19,179 nt of DNA from Thermoprotei archaeon (lineage in GTDB: Archaea > Thermoproteota > Thermoprotei > Thermofilales > Thermofilaceae). The first letter of the stretch is position 1. Every line of letters begins with the position of its first letter. The stretch spans positions 1-19,179 of the forward strand of contig QMRZ01000015.1 in the NCBI GenBank assembly GCA_003649495.1, in the 5' to 3' direction. The notes below the pieces were generated by a model, which was not told where the DNA came from, ran no database searches, and worked only from the letters and a program-made list of their open reading frames with translations. Shown here in pieces: positions 1 through 6,491 of this stretch. A program made the position numbers and the translations under genes.

Positions 1-76
1 CCCCTTGCCTCCAGCCCGCTACCTTGACTAGGATGCCATCTCGCTCCACGAATAGCGCTCTCACGAAGGAGGGCAT
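1..76 (-). CDS. possible 5' end of an unidentified gene, cut by the window edge
   Basis: On the minus strand a frame is open from about position 133 to the left edge, with codon choice like its neighbours (AGG, ATA, CTC, GTG). The only normal start codon in it is the ATG at 76, giving about 25 residues beginning MPSFVRALFVERDG. A TATA-like TTATAAGG at about 111-118 lies some 39 nt upstream of that ATG, which would give a short leader. The frame upstream of the ATG also looks coding (residues GENIAVIRAWEGYDLRL) but begins just after a TAG and has no start codon. It may therefore be a decayed or frameshifted N-terminus. It lies downstream of the kinase on the same strand. No family is recognised. 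Confidence 0.3.
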   Translation of the reverse strand, partial: MPSFVRALFVERDGILVKVAGWRQG

Positions 77-150
77 GAGCGTGAGGCGGAGGTCGTACCC
101 CTCCCATGCCCTTATAACTGCTATGTTCTCACCCTAAGCCTAGGGGAGCT

Positions 151-1647
151 CTACGATTTCCCCGCCCTGCTTAGTGAATCGAGCAATGAGGTGAATCTCT
201 CGTATAGGCGCTCATACTCCTCAACCCTCCTGGGCTCATACTCCCTCAGGCCCCATTCAAGACTCCTAAGCGCCTCAGTAAACGTGCGGAATTTGCCGAT
301 GCCCTTAAACGCTGTAATCGCTGCTCCGAGCACCGTAGCTTCAGCGAAGCGTGTGGCCGTAACGGGCCTGCAGGTTATTGAGGCTCTAATCTCGTTCCAT
401 AACTCGTTCCTTGATCCTCCCCCAACCACCCTGATCCTCTCTACCTTGAGCTTGAATGCCCTCTCCAGCGCCTCCAGTGCAAGCCTTAGCTGGAGTGATA
501 AGCCCTCAAGGGCAGCTCTGTATAGTTGACCTCGGCTAACAGCTAGCCTCAGCCCAAGTATAGCCCCCTCAACCCCGTACTTCTTGAGGGGTCCCGAGTC
601 GGGGACGAAGCTCGGTATGAACACCACACCCCCAGACCCCGGCTCCACACTCCTAGCCTCCTCGATCATCTTGCCGTAGTCCCCAGGGCCCAGTTCGGGG
701 TATACGAGCCTCTTGAGCCACTCCAGGACGGCAGAGGCTATCATCAACAGCTGGGGGTTCCAGAGCCCTGGCTCAACATCGGCCTCTATTATCACCCCCT
801 CCTCAAATGCCACGTCATTGGGGTCAAACCTGTCCAGCCTTAACGCCAGTATCTCCCAAGTCCCGCTTGAGAGCACGGCTTCACGCGCTCCAGCGCCAGC
901 CGCCATTATGGCAAACTGCGTGTCATGACCTGAGACGACTACGGGCGTGCCCTCAGGTATCCCAGTGTGCTTAGAGGCCTTAGCCGTGACATAGCCAGCT
1001 AGCTCTCCAGGCTCCTTCCAGTCAGGGAAGAAGCTGGGGTCTAAGCCCACTAGACCCAGCATCTCAGCTGACCAATCCCTCTTAGCCAGGTCCATAGCCA
1101 TCATCGTGGACGCGCTAGTGGGGTCTATGTGGAATTCTTCGCAGAGCCGGTATGCAATGAGGCCCGGCATCATGAGCCAGGTGTAGGCCTCGTCAATCGC
1201 CTTAGGCTCATGCCTCCTGAGCCATAGTAGCTTGAACAGTGTGTTGAAGTAGATGATCTGGTAGCCAGTGATTCGGAATATCTCCCTAGGCTCTATGAGC
1301 TTCAGCAGCTCTCCTACCACGCTGCGCGTCCTCGTGCACTGCCATGAGATAGCTGGATAAGTCAGCGTTCCATCACGTCTTACCGGTGCCCCATCAGCTC
1401 CCCAGGTAGTCACTGTAACAGCCTTAATTGAGGCAGGGCCCACCTGCTCTACGACACGCCTCGATAGTGTGCAGAGCTTACTCCAGATTTCCTCTAGATC
1501 CCATATGAGCCACTCCTCATGCCCCGGCTGTGGCACTGGAGAATTGCTAACACTAGCCTGAGCGGCTATGTCGCCTTCCTCAGTGACAGCAGCTACCCTT
1601 AAGTTGGTCGAGCCACAGTCGAAGACCAGGACAGCATCACCGCTCAT
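151..1647 (-). CDS. FGGY-family carbohydrate kinase, L-fuculokinase-like
   Basis: ATP-dependent sugar kinase of the FGGY/ASKHA superfamily, 498 residues, the usual length. The N-terminal phosphate-1 motif is FDCGSTNLRV (9-18). The segment SGHDTQFA (239-246) carries the expected catalytic base Asp242. AVLSSGTWEIL (257-267) and the C-terminal VVGGGSRNELWNE (407-419) complete the two-domain fold. The combination of DCGxTN, FNTLFKLLWL, GHDTQFA and LSSGTWEI matches my recollection of bacterial FucK (L-fuculose to L-fuculose-1-phosphate) better than glycerol- or xylulokinase, but rhamnulokinase or another ketose kinase is possible. The ATG at 1647 has GAGGG about 7 nt upstream. The gene is divergent from the keto-acid aldolase, suggesting shared use in deoxysugar catabolism. 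Family is secure; the exact substrate is inferred. Confidence 0.9.
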   Translation of the reverse strand: MSGDAVLVFDCGSTNLRVAAVTEEGDIAAQASVSNSPVPQPGHEEWLIWDLEEIWSKLCTLSRRVVEQVGPASIKAVTVTTWGADGAPVRRDGTLTYPAISWQCTRTRSVVGELLKLIEPREIFRITGYQIIYFNTLFKLLWLRRHEPKAIDEAYTWLMMPGLIAYRLCEEFHIDPTSASTMMAMDLAKRDWSAEMLGLVGLDPSFFPDWKEPGELAGYVTAKASKHTGIPEGTPVVVSGHDTQFAIMAAGAGAREAVLSSGTWEILALRLDRFDPNDVAFEEGVIIEADVEPGLWNPQLLMIASAVLEWLKRLVYPELGPGDYGKMIEEARSVEPGSGGVVFIPSFVPDSGPLKKYGVEGAILGLRLAVSRGQLYRAALEGLSLQLRLALEALERAFKLKVERIRVVGGGSRNELWNEIRASITCRPVTATRFAEATVLGAAITAFKGIGKFRTFTEALRSLEWGLREYEPRRVEEYERLYERFTSLLDSLSRAGKS

Positions 1648-1680
1648 GATCGCGCCCTCAATACTTGGCTGTAGACCCGG

Positions 1681-1688
1681 ATAATTAT
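1681..1688 (-). promoter_or_regulatory. TATA-like element of the kinase gene
   Basis: On the minus strand ATAATTAT is centred about 38 nt before the kinase ATG. That places initiation near 1659 and leaves a leader of about 12 nt that holds the GAGGG ribosome-binding site. Confidence 0.45.
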
Positions 1689-1700
1689 GCTAACGCCCCT

Positions 1701-1716
1701 CAACCTTATTAGGTTG
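1701..1716 (+). promoter_or_regulatory. TATA element within a 16-bp inverted repeat, aldolase promoter
   Basis: CAACCTTATTAGGTTG has 6-bp arms (CAACCT/AGGTTG) around TATT. Its AT-rich centre is about 26 nt before the aldolase ATG at 1734, which is right for a TATA box of a leaderless transcript. A regulator binding the palindrome would occlude TBP, so it is a candidate operator. Confidence 0.5.
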
Positions 1717-1733
1717 CTGAGCACCTAGGCTCG

Positions 1734-2498
1734 ATGAAGCTGCCAGCTAATAGGCTCAAGGCTCTATTGAGGGAGGGGAAGCCGGCTTTCGGGCTCTTCC
1801 TGACGATAGGGCACGCCGAGGTTGCTGAGATGATGTCGCTGGTTGGCTATGATTGGCTGCTAATCGACATGGAACACGCGCCGATAGACGTGGCGACGCT
1901 AGGTAACATGGTCATAGCTATAAAGCCTCCCACTACACCGCTGGTGAGAGTACCTGTTAATGACCCAGCGTACATCAAGGTAGCGCTGGACGCTGGCGTT
2001 ATGGGTGTGATGGTGCCCCACGTTGATAGAGCAGATGAGGCTAAGCTAGCCGCCAGCTACGTGAGGTATCCCCCCAGGGGCGTTAGAGGCGTGGGGCCTC
2101 GTAGAGCAGCCCTCTACGGGCTAGCCAGGGAGGAGTACATGAAGGTTGCCGAGGACGTGATGCTGATAGTACAGATAGAGAGCCGGGAGGCTGTCGACAA
2201 TGCCGAAGATATTCTGAGCGTGGAGGGCGTAGACGCCTACTTCATAGGGCCTGCCGACCTCTCAGCATCGCTAGGGGTAACGGGGGGGCTGCGGAACCCC
2301 GAGGTCGTGAGGGCTGTGGAGAGAGTGGCTAGCGTAGGTGAAGCACAGGGCGTGCCCGGCGGCATTTACTGCGCCAGCCGCAGCGACCTCGAGCTAGCCC
2401 TACGGCTTGGACTCAGGATGTTAGCTCTGGGCAGTGACTACAGGCTACTAGTTGAGGGAGCTAAGAGGAGGCTAGAGGAGGCTAGGAGCCTCGCCTAG
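1734..2498 (+). CDS. HpcH/HpaI-family class II aldolase (2-keto-3-deoxy-sugar-acid type)
   Basis: A 254-residue TIM-barrel, metal-dependent pyruvate aldolase, the usual length of HpaI, GarL and RhmA (YfaU). Family features are YDWLLIDMEHAP (39-50) with the general-base His48, the pyruvate-binding Arg72 in VRVP, RYPPRGVRGVGP (111-122), metal ligand Glu149 in VQIES, and metal ligand Asp175 in IGPADLSASLG (171-181). Such enzymes cleave 2-keto-3-deoxy acids to pyruvate and an aldehyde: lactaldehyde from deoxy-rhamnonate or fuconate, tartronate semialdehyde from glucarate. Substrate cannot be told from sequence. Beside a FucK-like kinase, 2-keto-3-deoxy-L-rhamnonate or -fuconate is a reasonable guess. 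The ATG at 1734 fits a leaderless start. The 3' end overlaps the convergent gene by 17 bp. Confidence 0.9.
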   Translation: MKLPANRLKALLREGKPAFGLFLTIGHAEVAEMMSLVGYDWLLIDMEHAPIDVATLGNMVIAIKPPTTPLVRVPVNDPAYIKVALDAGVMGVMVPHVDRADEAKLAASYVRYPPRGVRGVGPRRAALYGLAREEYMKVAEDVMLIVQIESREAVDNAEDILSVEGVDAYFIGPADLSASLGVTGGLRNPEVVRAVERVASVGEAQGVPGGIYCASRSDLELALRLGLRMLALGSDYRLLVEGAKRRLEEARSLA

Positions 2499-2925
2499 GC
2501 TTAACACCCATGTTAACAGCTAATTCCTCAAGCTTTCTCACGACCGGCCTCTTAAATCCGAGATATATCCCGCCGACCTTACCGCCTACATATGCTACGC
2601 TGCGTAGAGAGCCTAGAGCCCTAGCCAACAGTGGGCACTCAACGACTATCTCACGGGCAGGCGCTCTCAGCTCCCTCACGTAAACTACACCTCCCAATTT
2701 CAGCTTCAGAGAATTGCCCTCCACCACCACGGGGAGGTACTTAGAGGCGCCCGGGGGGAATAGCGCATTAATGTCCTCTGACTCCAAGTCCAGATGAGTG
2801 ACTCTAGCCCTAGAGTAGCCCTTAACGTGTAGGTACACATCACATGCTAACTCAACTCTCGACCCCCTAGCCGTGAGATACACTCGGGAGCGTAGCGGGA
2901 TCTTCCCTTCCCCAGGTCCCGTCAC
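2482..2925 (-). CDS. unidentified 147-residue protein
   Basis: I do not recognise a family. The translation is rich in alternating hydrophobic and charged segments typical of beta strands (SRVYLTARGSRVELACDVYL, KYLPVVVEGNSLKLKLGGVV, REIVVECPLL), with a short basic helix at the C-terminus (RKLEELAVNMGVKPRRGS). No signal peptide or membrane segment is visible, so it should be cytosolic. The GTG at 2925 follows a TATA-like CATTTTTATTG (2947-2957) by about 27 nt, so it may be leaderless. It also lies only 37 bp downstream of the 5-formyl-THF cyclo-ligase-like gene on the same strand, so co-transcription is possible. Codon use matches neighbours and I take it as a real gene. Confidence 0.7.
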   Translation of the reverse strand: MTGPGEGKIPLRSRVYLTARGSRVELACDVYLHVKGYSRARVTHLDLESEDINALFPPGASKYLPVVVEGNSLKLKLGGVVYVRELRAPAREIVVECPLLARALGSLRSVAYVGGKVGGIYLGFKRPVVRKLEELAVNMGVKPRRGS

Positions 2926-2946
2926 ACTCTAGTGAGAGGACTCCAG

Positions 2947-2957
2947 CAATAAAAATG
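2947..2957 (-). promoter_or_regulatory. TATA-like element upstream of the 147-residue protein
   Basis: CATTTTTATTG on the minus strand is centred about 27 nt before the GTG at 2925, in the 37-bp gap between the two minus-strand genes. It may give this gene its own leaderless promoter. Confidence 0.4.
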
Positions 2958-2962
2958 AGCGC

Positions 2963-3682
2963 TCACGCTAGGCCAGCCAATACCTTCAGCAGCGGTATCC
3001 TCTCCATAAGCTCCGAGTCCACCATATCCCAGAATATCCCTCGCGGCTTCCTGTACTCCCCCTCCGCCCTTATGAGTCGCTTTGGAGTTGCTATGTAGTC
3101 TACCGGCACGTCGTGGTAGTACATCGGGACCTCAGGAATTAGCTGCACGTCATGGACTGTTGTGACAACTATCGTCTCGTCGTCCACGAGGCGCAGCTCT
3201 CTCAGGATGGCGTACTCGAGGTCATGTGACCCATCCCCCCTCCCCAGACGGCCACCCTTCTCATCTACAGCCACGCTACCCATGATAAACACATCAACTC
3301 TCAGCCCCTCGGGGACCTTAACGCGGCGCCCATAGGCTAGGGCGCCTCTCAGAGTCGCTGCAAATCCAGCCTTCTGGCGGGGTACGTCCTTCCCGTTCAC
3401 TATCACGAAGCCCTTGAATCGAGGCAGAGCCATTACAAGCATCTTCTCGGCCTCCAGCGCAGCCTCCCTAAGGTGCCGCTGGGGGAGATCCAGCGTGGAG
3501 TAGACGACCTCCGCCTCTCGGAAGAAGCTTCTCCTAGCTATCTTCATAGCAGCTACCCTAGAGCCCAAGAATGCCGGTATCTTGCCGTAGCAGGGCCTAG
3601 GCGCTGTAGCTATCTCATACTCCTCCATCTTCCTCCAAACCTCCTCCCTCAGTCTAGCCTTGAGCTCCCTAATCGAGGACAT
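2963..3682 (-). CDS. 5-formyltetrahydrofolate cyclo-ligase family protein (archaeal/MTHFSD-like)
   Basis: A 239-residue protein of the 5-FCL superfamily (COG0212). The classical enzyme uses ATP to convert 5-formyl-THF, a dead-end inhibitory folate, to 5,10-methenyl-THF. The diagnostic glycine-rich region is GRLGRGDGSHDLEYAIL (144-160), where bacterial enzymes have a GxGxGYYD-type loop. It is followed by VVTTVHDVQLIPEVPMYYHD (172-191) and DYIATPKRLI (195-204). The GSHD form and the length resemble the divergent archaeal and eukaryotic MTHFSD-like branch, whose activity is less certain. A Lys/Arg-rich N-terminal helix (RELKARLREEVWRKMEEY) is typical. The ATG at 3682 is preceded by GAGG and by a TATA-like GATAAATAG (3710-3718). 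Family call is secure; whether the cofactor is folate or a methanopterin is unknown. Confidence 0.85.
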   Translation of the reverse strand: MSSIRELKARLREEVWRKMEEYEIATAPRPCYGKIPAFLGSRVAAMKIARRSFFREAEVVYSTLDLPQRHLREAALEAEKMLVMALPRFKGFVIVNGKDVPRQKAGFAATLRGALAYGRRVKVPEGLRVDVFIMGSVAVDEKGGRLGRGDGSHDLEYAILRELRLVDDETIVVTTVHDVQLIPEVPMYYHDVPVDYIATPKRLIRAEGEYRKPRGIFWDMVDSELMERIPLLKVLAGLA

Positions 3683-3709
3683 AATCCTCAGCGCTAACCA
3701 GGTTGCTGC

Positions 3710-3718
3710 CTATTTATC
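3710..3718 (-). promoter_or_regulatory. TATA element of the 5-FCL-like gene
   Basis: GATAAATAG on the minus strand is centred about 32 nt before the ATG at 3682. This predicts a leader of roughly 6 nt. Confidence 0.5.
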
Positions 3719-3788
3719 CCTTCACGCCTCTGCGCTATACTATTTTAATTCCGTAATACAGCCGTAGTACTGGCTTGCCTGGCACCCT

Positions 3789-3796
3789 CAAATACC
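3789..3796 (+). promoter_or_regulatory. TATA-like element of the RHH regulator gene
   Basis: CAAATACC is centred about 26 nt before the ATG at 3818, consistent with a leaderless transcript. A second AT-rich stretch (3736-3750) lies further upstream. Confidence 0.4.
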
Positions 3797-3817
3797 TCCA
3801 CGCCTCAAAGCCAAGTG

Positions 3818-4039
3818 ATGGCTAAGCGGGGGGAGAGCCGGAGGGGCTTCGAGGAGGGTCCCAGGACGCACATAGTGAGCTTCCACATCCCGAGGGCGCT
3901 GCTGGACGCGCTGGATAGGCTGGTGGAGATGGGTGTCTTCAACAACAGGAGCGAGGCCATACGGACGGCGCTGTACAAGCTGTTAACGGAGCACAGTGAC
4001 TTCCTTGAGCGTAGACGCCTGATGATGGGGTACAGGTAG
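3818..4039 (+). CDS. ribbon-helix-helix (CopG/Arc-type) DNA-binding protein
   Basis: A 73-residue protein with the full RHH pattern. The beta strand THIVSFHIP (17-25) would contact DNA as a dimer. Helix 1 is RALLDALDRLVEMG, followed by the conserved turn and helix 2, FNNRSEAIRTALYKLLTEH. A basic N-terminal arm (AKRGESRRG) and basic tail (LERRRLMMGYR) may add DNA contacts. Such proteins act as small dimeric repressors or nucleoid-associated regulators. There is no adjacent toxin, so it is not an obvious antitoxin. GTG at 3815 precedes the ATG at 3818; I prefer the ATG because of the TATA spacing. It stands alone between the 5-FCL-like gene and nnr, both plausible targets. A pyrimidine-rich tract follows the stop. 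Confidence 0.85.
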   Translation: MAKRGESRRGFEEGPRTHIVSFHIPRALLDALDRLVEMGVFNNRSEAIRTALYKLLTEHSDFLERRRLMMGYR

Positions 4040-4065
4040 CCTCTATACCAGCTCGCCTCAATGCT

Positions 4066-4090
4066 ACCTACCCCCTTCTCTCTTTCTACT
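4066..4090 (+). terminator. pyrimidine-rich tract after the RHH gene, possible terminator
   Basis: About 27 nt after the RHH stop codon is a C/T-rich run with several short T tracts (cccccttctctctttctact). Archaeal termination often uses T-rich non-template DNA without a hairpin. No strong hairpin is visible here and the T runs are short, so the call is weak. Confidence 0.3.
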
Positions 4091-4109
4091 CGATAACTCG
4101 TCATCAGGT

Positions 4110-4118
4110 GTTAAATAC
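4110..4118 (+). promoter_or_regulatory. TATA element and ribosome-binding site of nnr
   Basis: GTTAAATAC at 4110-4118 is about 37 nt before the GTG at 4151. Initiation near 4140 would leave a short leader containing GGTGAGG (4142-4148), a strong Shine-Dalgarno match that supports the GTG start. Confidence 0.5.
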
Positions 4119-4150
4119 GGAGAAGACTCCTTAAGAGGCGAGGTGAGGAG

Positions 4151-5719
4151 GTGGAGCCCTTAACAACCTCTGAGATGAGGTCCTTAGAGCTAAACGCTGA
4201 GTACCTGGGGGTAGACAGGCTCCTGCTAATGGAGAACGCTGGCGCGGCGGTGGCACGCGTGGTTAAACGTGAGGCAGGGCCGGGGGGTAAGGTAGTGGTT
4301 CTCTGCGGGCCTGGCAATAACGGCGGTGATGGGATGGTTGCGGCGAGGCACCTAGCCGATGCCTTTCATGTGGAAGTAGTGTTGATCGCGCACCCGAGCA
4401 GGGTTAGGAGCAGTGAAGCGAGGAGGAACCTCGAAGCCCTGAGGAGTATGGCATCAACCATTACCCTACACGTAGATCCCCGAGGCGAGTTAGCACGCAG
4501 CTTGATCAAGGGCGCGAATGTTGTGATAGACGCGATATTTGGCACAGGGCTCAGAGGCCCGGTCGCTAGCCCCTACAGGGAGGTTATCGAGGAGGTTAAC
4601 AGAGTCGCGGGACCGCTGAAAGTAGCGGTAGATGTTCCATCCGGCCTTAACCCAGATACAGGCGAGGTGCACGGCGTCGCTGTTAAGGCAGATGTGACAG
4701 TCACATTCCACGCTCCAAAGCCAGGCCTACTTAAGCCCTCGGCTAAGGAGTACGTGGGTGAGCTGGTAGTTGAGCCCATAGGCATACCCCCTGAGGCGGC
4801 TGTGATCTGCGGGCCGGGGGACGTGGCAATAGCGGCTAAGGCTAGGAGGCCTTGGAGCAAGAAAGGGGACTATGGGAGAGTGCTGGTAGTGGGGGGCTCC
4901 GAGCTCTATACGGGTGCGCCAGCGCTAGCAGCTTTAGCTAGCCTAAGGTTAGGCGCCGACCTAGCGGTAATCTACGCGCCTGAGGAGTCGGCTAATGCTA
5001 TAAGAGCCTACTCACCAAACCTGATAGTCATCCCTTACTCGGCTCCGCACTTAAGGCCCATGCTAATAGACGACGTAGTTAAGCTCTCAAGCAGGTTCGA
5101 TGTGATCATACTGGGGCCGGGGCTTGGATTAGAGGAGGAGACCGTGGAGGCCGTCTTGAGGCTTGTGGGGAAATTATCGCGCATAAGGCCCATGGTAGTG
5201 GATGCTGATGCTCTGAAGGCCCTCTCTAGGGACTTAGCGCTGATTAGAGGTGCCAAGGCCATACTCACGCCGCATGCGGGCGAGCTGCGGCTCCTAACGG
5301 GAGTTGAAGTAGGCGAGGGCTTGGAGGAGAGGATGAGAGCAGCGAAGGAGCTGGCCAGCGCTGCAGGGTGTACGGTGCTCTTGAAGGGCCACGTGGATGT
5401 GGTGAGCGATGGGAAGAGGGTTAAAGTCAATAGGAGCGGTAACCCGGGCATGACAGTTGGGGGCACTGGCGATGTACTGGCGGGAGTCGCTGCTACCCTG
5501 CTGGCGTGGACTGGCGATCCCTTCAGGGCGGCATGCGCCGCAGCCTTCCTAAATGGCTTAGCTGGCGACTTGGCAGCCACGAAGAAGGGCTACCACCTAC
5601 TAGCTACTGACCTGATTGACCACCTCCCAGAGGCTTACGAGTTGGCATTGAAGCCAGCTGAGTGTAGGAGGCTGAGGCCTCCCGTGGAGGGTTGGGAACC
5701 ACAGGCGTTAAAGGGTTAG
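4151..5719 (+). CDS. nnr: bifunctional NAD(P)H-hydrate repair enzyme (epimerase + ADP-dependent dehydratase)
   Basis: Repairs hydrated NADH and NADPH (NADHX/NADPHX). The N-terminal YjeF_N domain (about 1-215) epimerises R- and S-NAD(P)HX. The C-terminal domain (about 230-505, ribokinase-like) dehydrates S-NAD(P)HX with ADP. Epimerase motifs are MENAGAAVARVV (27-38), CGPGNNGGDGMVAARHL (52-68), DAIFGTGLRGPV (127-138) and AVDVPSGLNPDTG (159-171) with Asp161. Dehydratase motifs are GRVLVVGGSELYTGAPALAA (242-261), LGPGLG (321-326), ILTPHAGELRLL (371-382), LLKGHVDVV (410-418) and NPGMTVGGTGDVLAGV (431-446) with catalytic Asp441. At 522 residues it is full-length. The GTG at 4151 is chosen for its ribosome-binding site. 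The last 12 bp overlap the convergent phosphatase gene. All key residues are intact. Confidence 0.96.
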   Translation: MEPLTTSEMRSLELNAEYLGVDRLLLMENAGAAVARVVKREAGPGGKVVVLCGPGNNGGDGMVAARHLADAFHVEVVLIAHPSRVRSSEARRNLEALRSMASTITLHVDPRGELARSLIKGANVVIDAIFGTGLRGPVASPYREVIEEVNRVAGPLKVAVDVPSGLNPDTGEVHGVAVKADVTVTFHAPKPGLLKPSAKEYVGELVVEPIGIPPEAAVICGPGDVAIAAKARRPWSKKGDYGRVLVVGGSELYTGAPALAALASLRLGADLAVIYAPEESANAIRAYSPNLIVIPYSAPHLRPMLIDDVVKLSSRFDVIILGPGLGLEEETVEAVLRLVGKLSRIRPMVVDADALKALSRDLALIRGAKAILTPHAGELRLLTGVEVGEGLEERMRAAKELASAAGCTVLLKGHVDVVSDGKRVKVNRSGNPGMTVGGTGDVLAGVAATLLAWTGDPFRAACAAAFLNGLAGDLAATKKGYHLLATDLIDHLPEAYELALKPAECRRLRPPVEGWEPQALKG

Positions 5720-6304
5720 TTCGCTTAGGAGTTGCATTATAGCGCCGCATCTTCGGGGAGGCGGGTATAGGCCCGGATTAAGCCTGGGCACTAACGCCAT
5801 TAAGACCGCAAGCTCTGTGAGAGCTACTCTATCTAAGCGCCCTCTAGTCAAGAAGCTTATAGCCCCTCCCTTCTCCCCAATTCTCCTGACACCGGTAATG
5901 TCCTCTATCACTACCTCGGCTTCGGGAGCCTCACCCTCCTCGAGAGCTTTCACAACTCGCTGGGGGAACTCGAAGGAGGGGCTCATGCCTAGCGTGATTC
6001 CACCCTCCTCATCCAGGAGGGCAGCTACCTGCACCTCCATGTAGCCGGTCAGGGCTGGGGGGAACTTATAGAGCCCAGCCTCGACGCCCACGGAGTAGTT
6101 GAAGCCCCTCCGCATGGCATTCACTGCACGCTCTACAGCTCCCTTGATAGTCTCCCTAAGCGACATCGGCTGAGGTCCCACGCTAGTCTCCACCTCAACT
6201 GACTCCACGACTGCTGGGCCTAGTAAGCTAAAAGCCCTCCTTACTCCCTCCACCTTAGCTGGATTCTTGCTGCCCACGACTATCCTGAGCAATGCCGCCA
6301 CCAC
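5708..6304 (-). CDS. DUF84 inosine/xanthosine triphosphatase (YjjX family)
   Basis: House-cleaning nucleoside triphosphatase that hydrolyses ITP and XTP (deaminated purine nucleotides) so that they are not built into nucleic acids. It belongs to the Maf/Ham1-related NTPase fold. Family motifs are IVVGSKNPAKVEGVRRAF (8-25), QPMSLRETIKGAVERA (45-60), NYSVGVEAGL (69-78), GMSPSFEFP (106-114) and GEKGGAISFLTRGRLDR (143-159). Length is 198 residues including a short Pro/Arg C-terminal extension. GTG at 6304, GTG at 6301 and TTG at 6292 can all start it. The TTG gives the family-typical short N-terminus (MLRIVVGS) and has GGTGG just upstream, so it may be the true start. The 3' end overlaps nnr by 12 bp. 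Confidence 0.92.
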   Translation of the reverse strand: MVAALLRIVVGSKNPAKVEGVRRAFSLLGPAVVESVEVETSVGPQPMSLRETIKGAVERAVNAMRRGFNYSVGVEAGLYKFPPALTGYMEVQVAALLDEEGGITLGMSPSFEFPQRVVKALEEGEAPEAEVVIEDITGVRRIGEKGGAISFLTRGRLDRVALTELAVLMALVPRLNPGLYPPPRRCGAIMQLLSELTL

Positions 6305-6323
6305 CGCTACACCAGCCTAAGGG

Positions 6324-6332
6324 CATTAAAAC
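6324..6332 (-). promoter_or_regulatory. TATA-like element of the DUF84 phosphatase gene
   Basis: CGTTTTAAT on the minus strand is centred about 24 nt before the GTG at 6304 and 36 nt before the TTG at 6292. The spacing allows a leaderless GTG, or a TTG with a leader of about 10 nt carrying GGTGG. It cannot decide between them. Confidence 0.45.
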
Positions 6333-6400
6333 GCCTGCGCCAGGGCTCAGGCGGTGGGGCTAGATGCTCCTCATCAGCTCGGGCGAAACCTCCCTCTTCA

Positions 6401-6470
6401 CAGCCCTTACTTAAATCCTCAAGCCAGCTCTTTAAGGGCTGCGCAGTAGCGCATACCTTAAAAAGGGCTG
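6401..6470 (+). repeat. three copies of AAGGGCTG (one inverted) upstream of the calcium pump gene
   Basis: CAGCCCTT at 6401-6408 is the inverse of AAGGGCTG at 6434-6441 and 6463-6470. The start-to-start spacings are 33 and 29 bp. The first pair forms an 8-bp-arm inverted repeat (AGCCCTTA 6402-6409 and TAAGGGCT 6433-6440). The third copy abuts the TATA element. The arrangement resembles operator sites for a repressor or activator of the pump gene. Confidence 0.45.
6457..6466 (+). promoter_or_regulatory. TATA element of the calcium pump gene
   Basis: CCTTAAAAAG-type sequence at about 6456-6466 is centred some 30 nt before the ATG at 6492, giving a leaderless or near-leaderless transcript. The third AAGGGCTG copy overlaps its downstream edge. 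Confidence 0.55.
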
Positions 6471-6491
6471 TCATAGCTATCCTGTCTAGAT

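Noticed and set aside
2282..2288. Seven-G run in the aldolase gene (also 7-nt runs at about 7023-7029 and 15448-15454) as possible slippage sites
   Set aside because: The reading frames are intact across them and they encode conserved-looking residues, so there is no sign of programmed or phase-variable frameshifting.
3805..4104. 99-codon minus-strand frame over the RHH gene
   Set aside because: The plus-strand product is a textbook ribbon-helix-helix protein; the antisense translation has no recognisable feature.
5035..5580. 181-codon open frame on the minus strand inside nnr
   Set aside because: Antisense to the dehydratase domain, with the same Ser/Pro/Ala-rich shadow composition and no ribosome-binding site.
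6340..6400. Possible C/D-box guide RNA on the minus strand (TGATGA followed about 20 nt later by CTGA)
   Set aside because: The C-box lacks the preceding purine, the spacing is long, and no matching C'/D' pair is seen.
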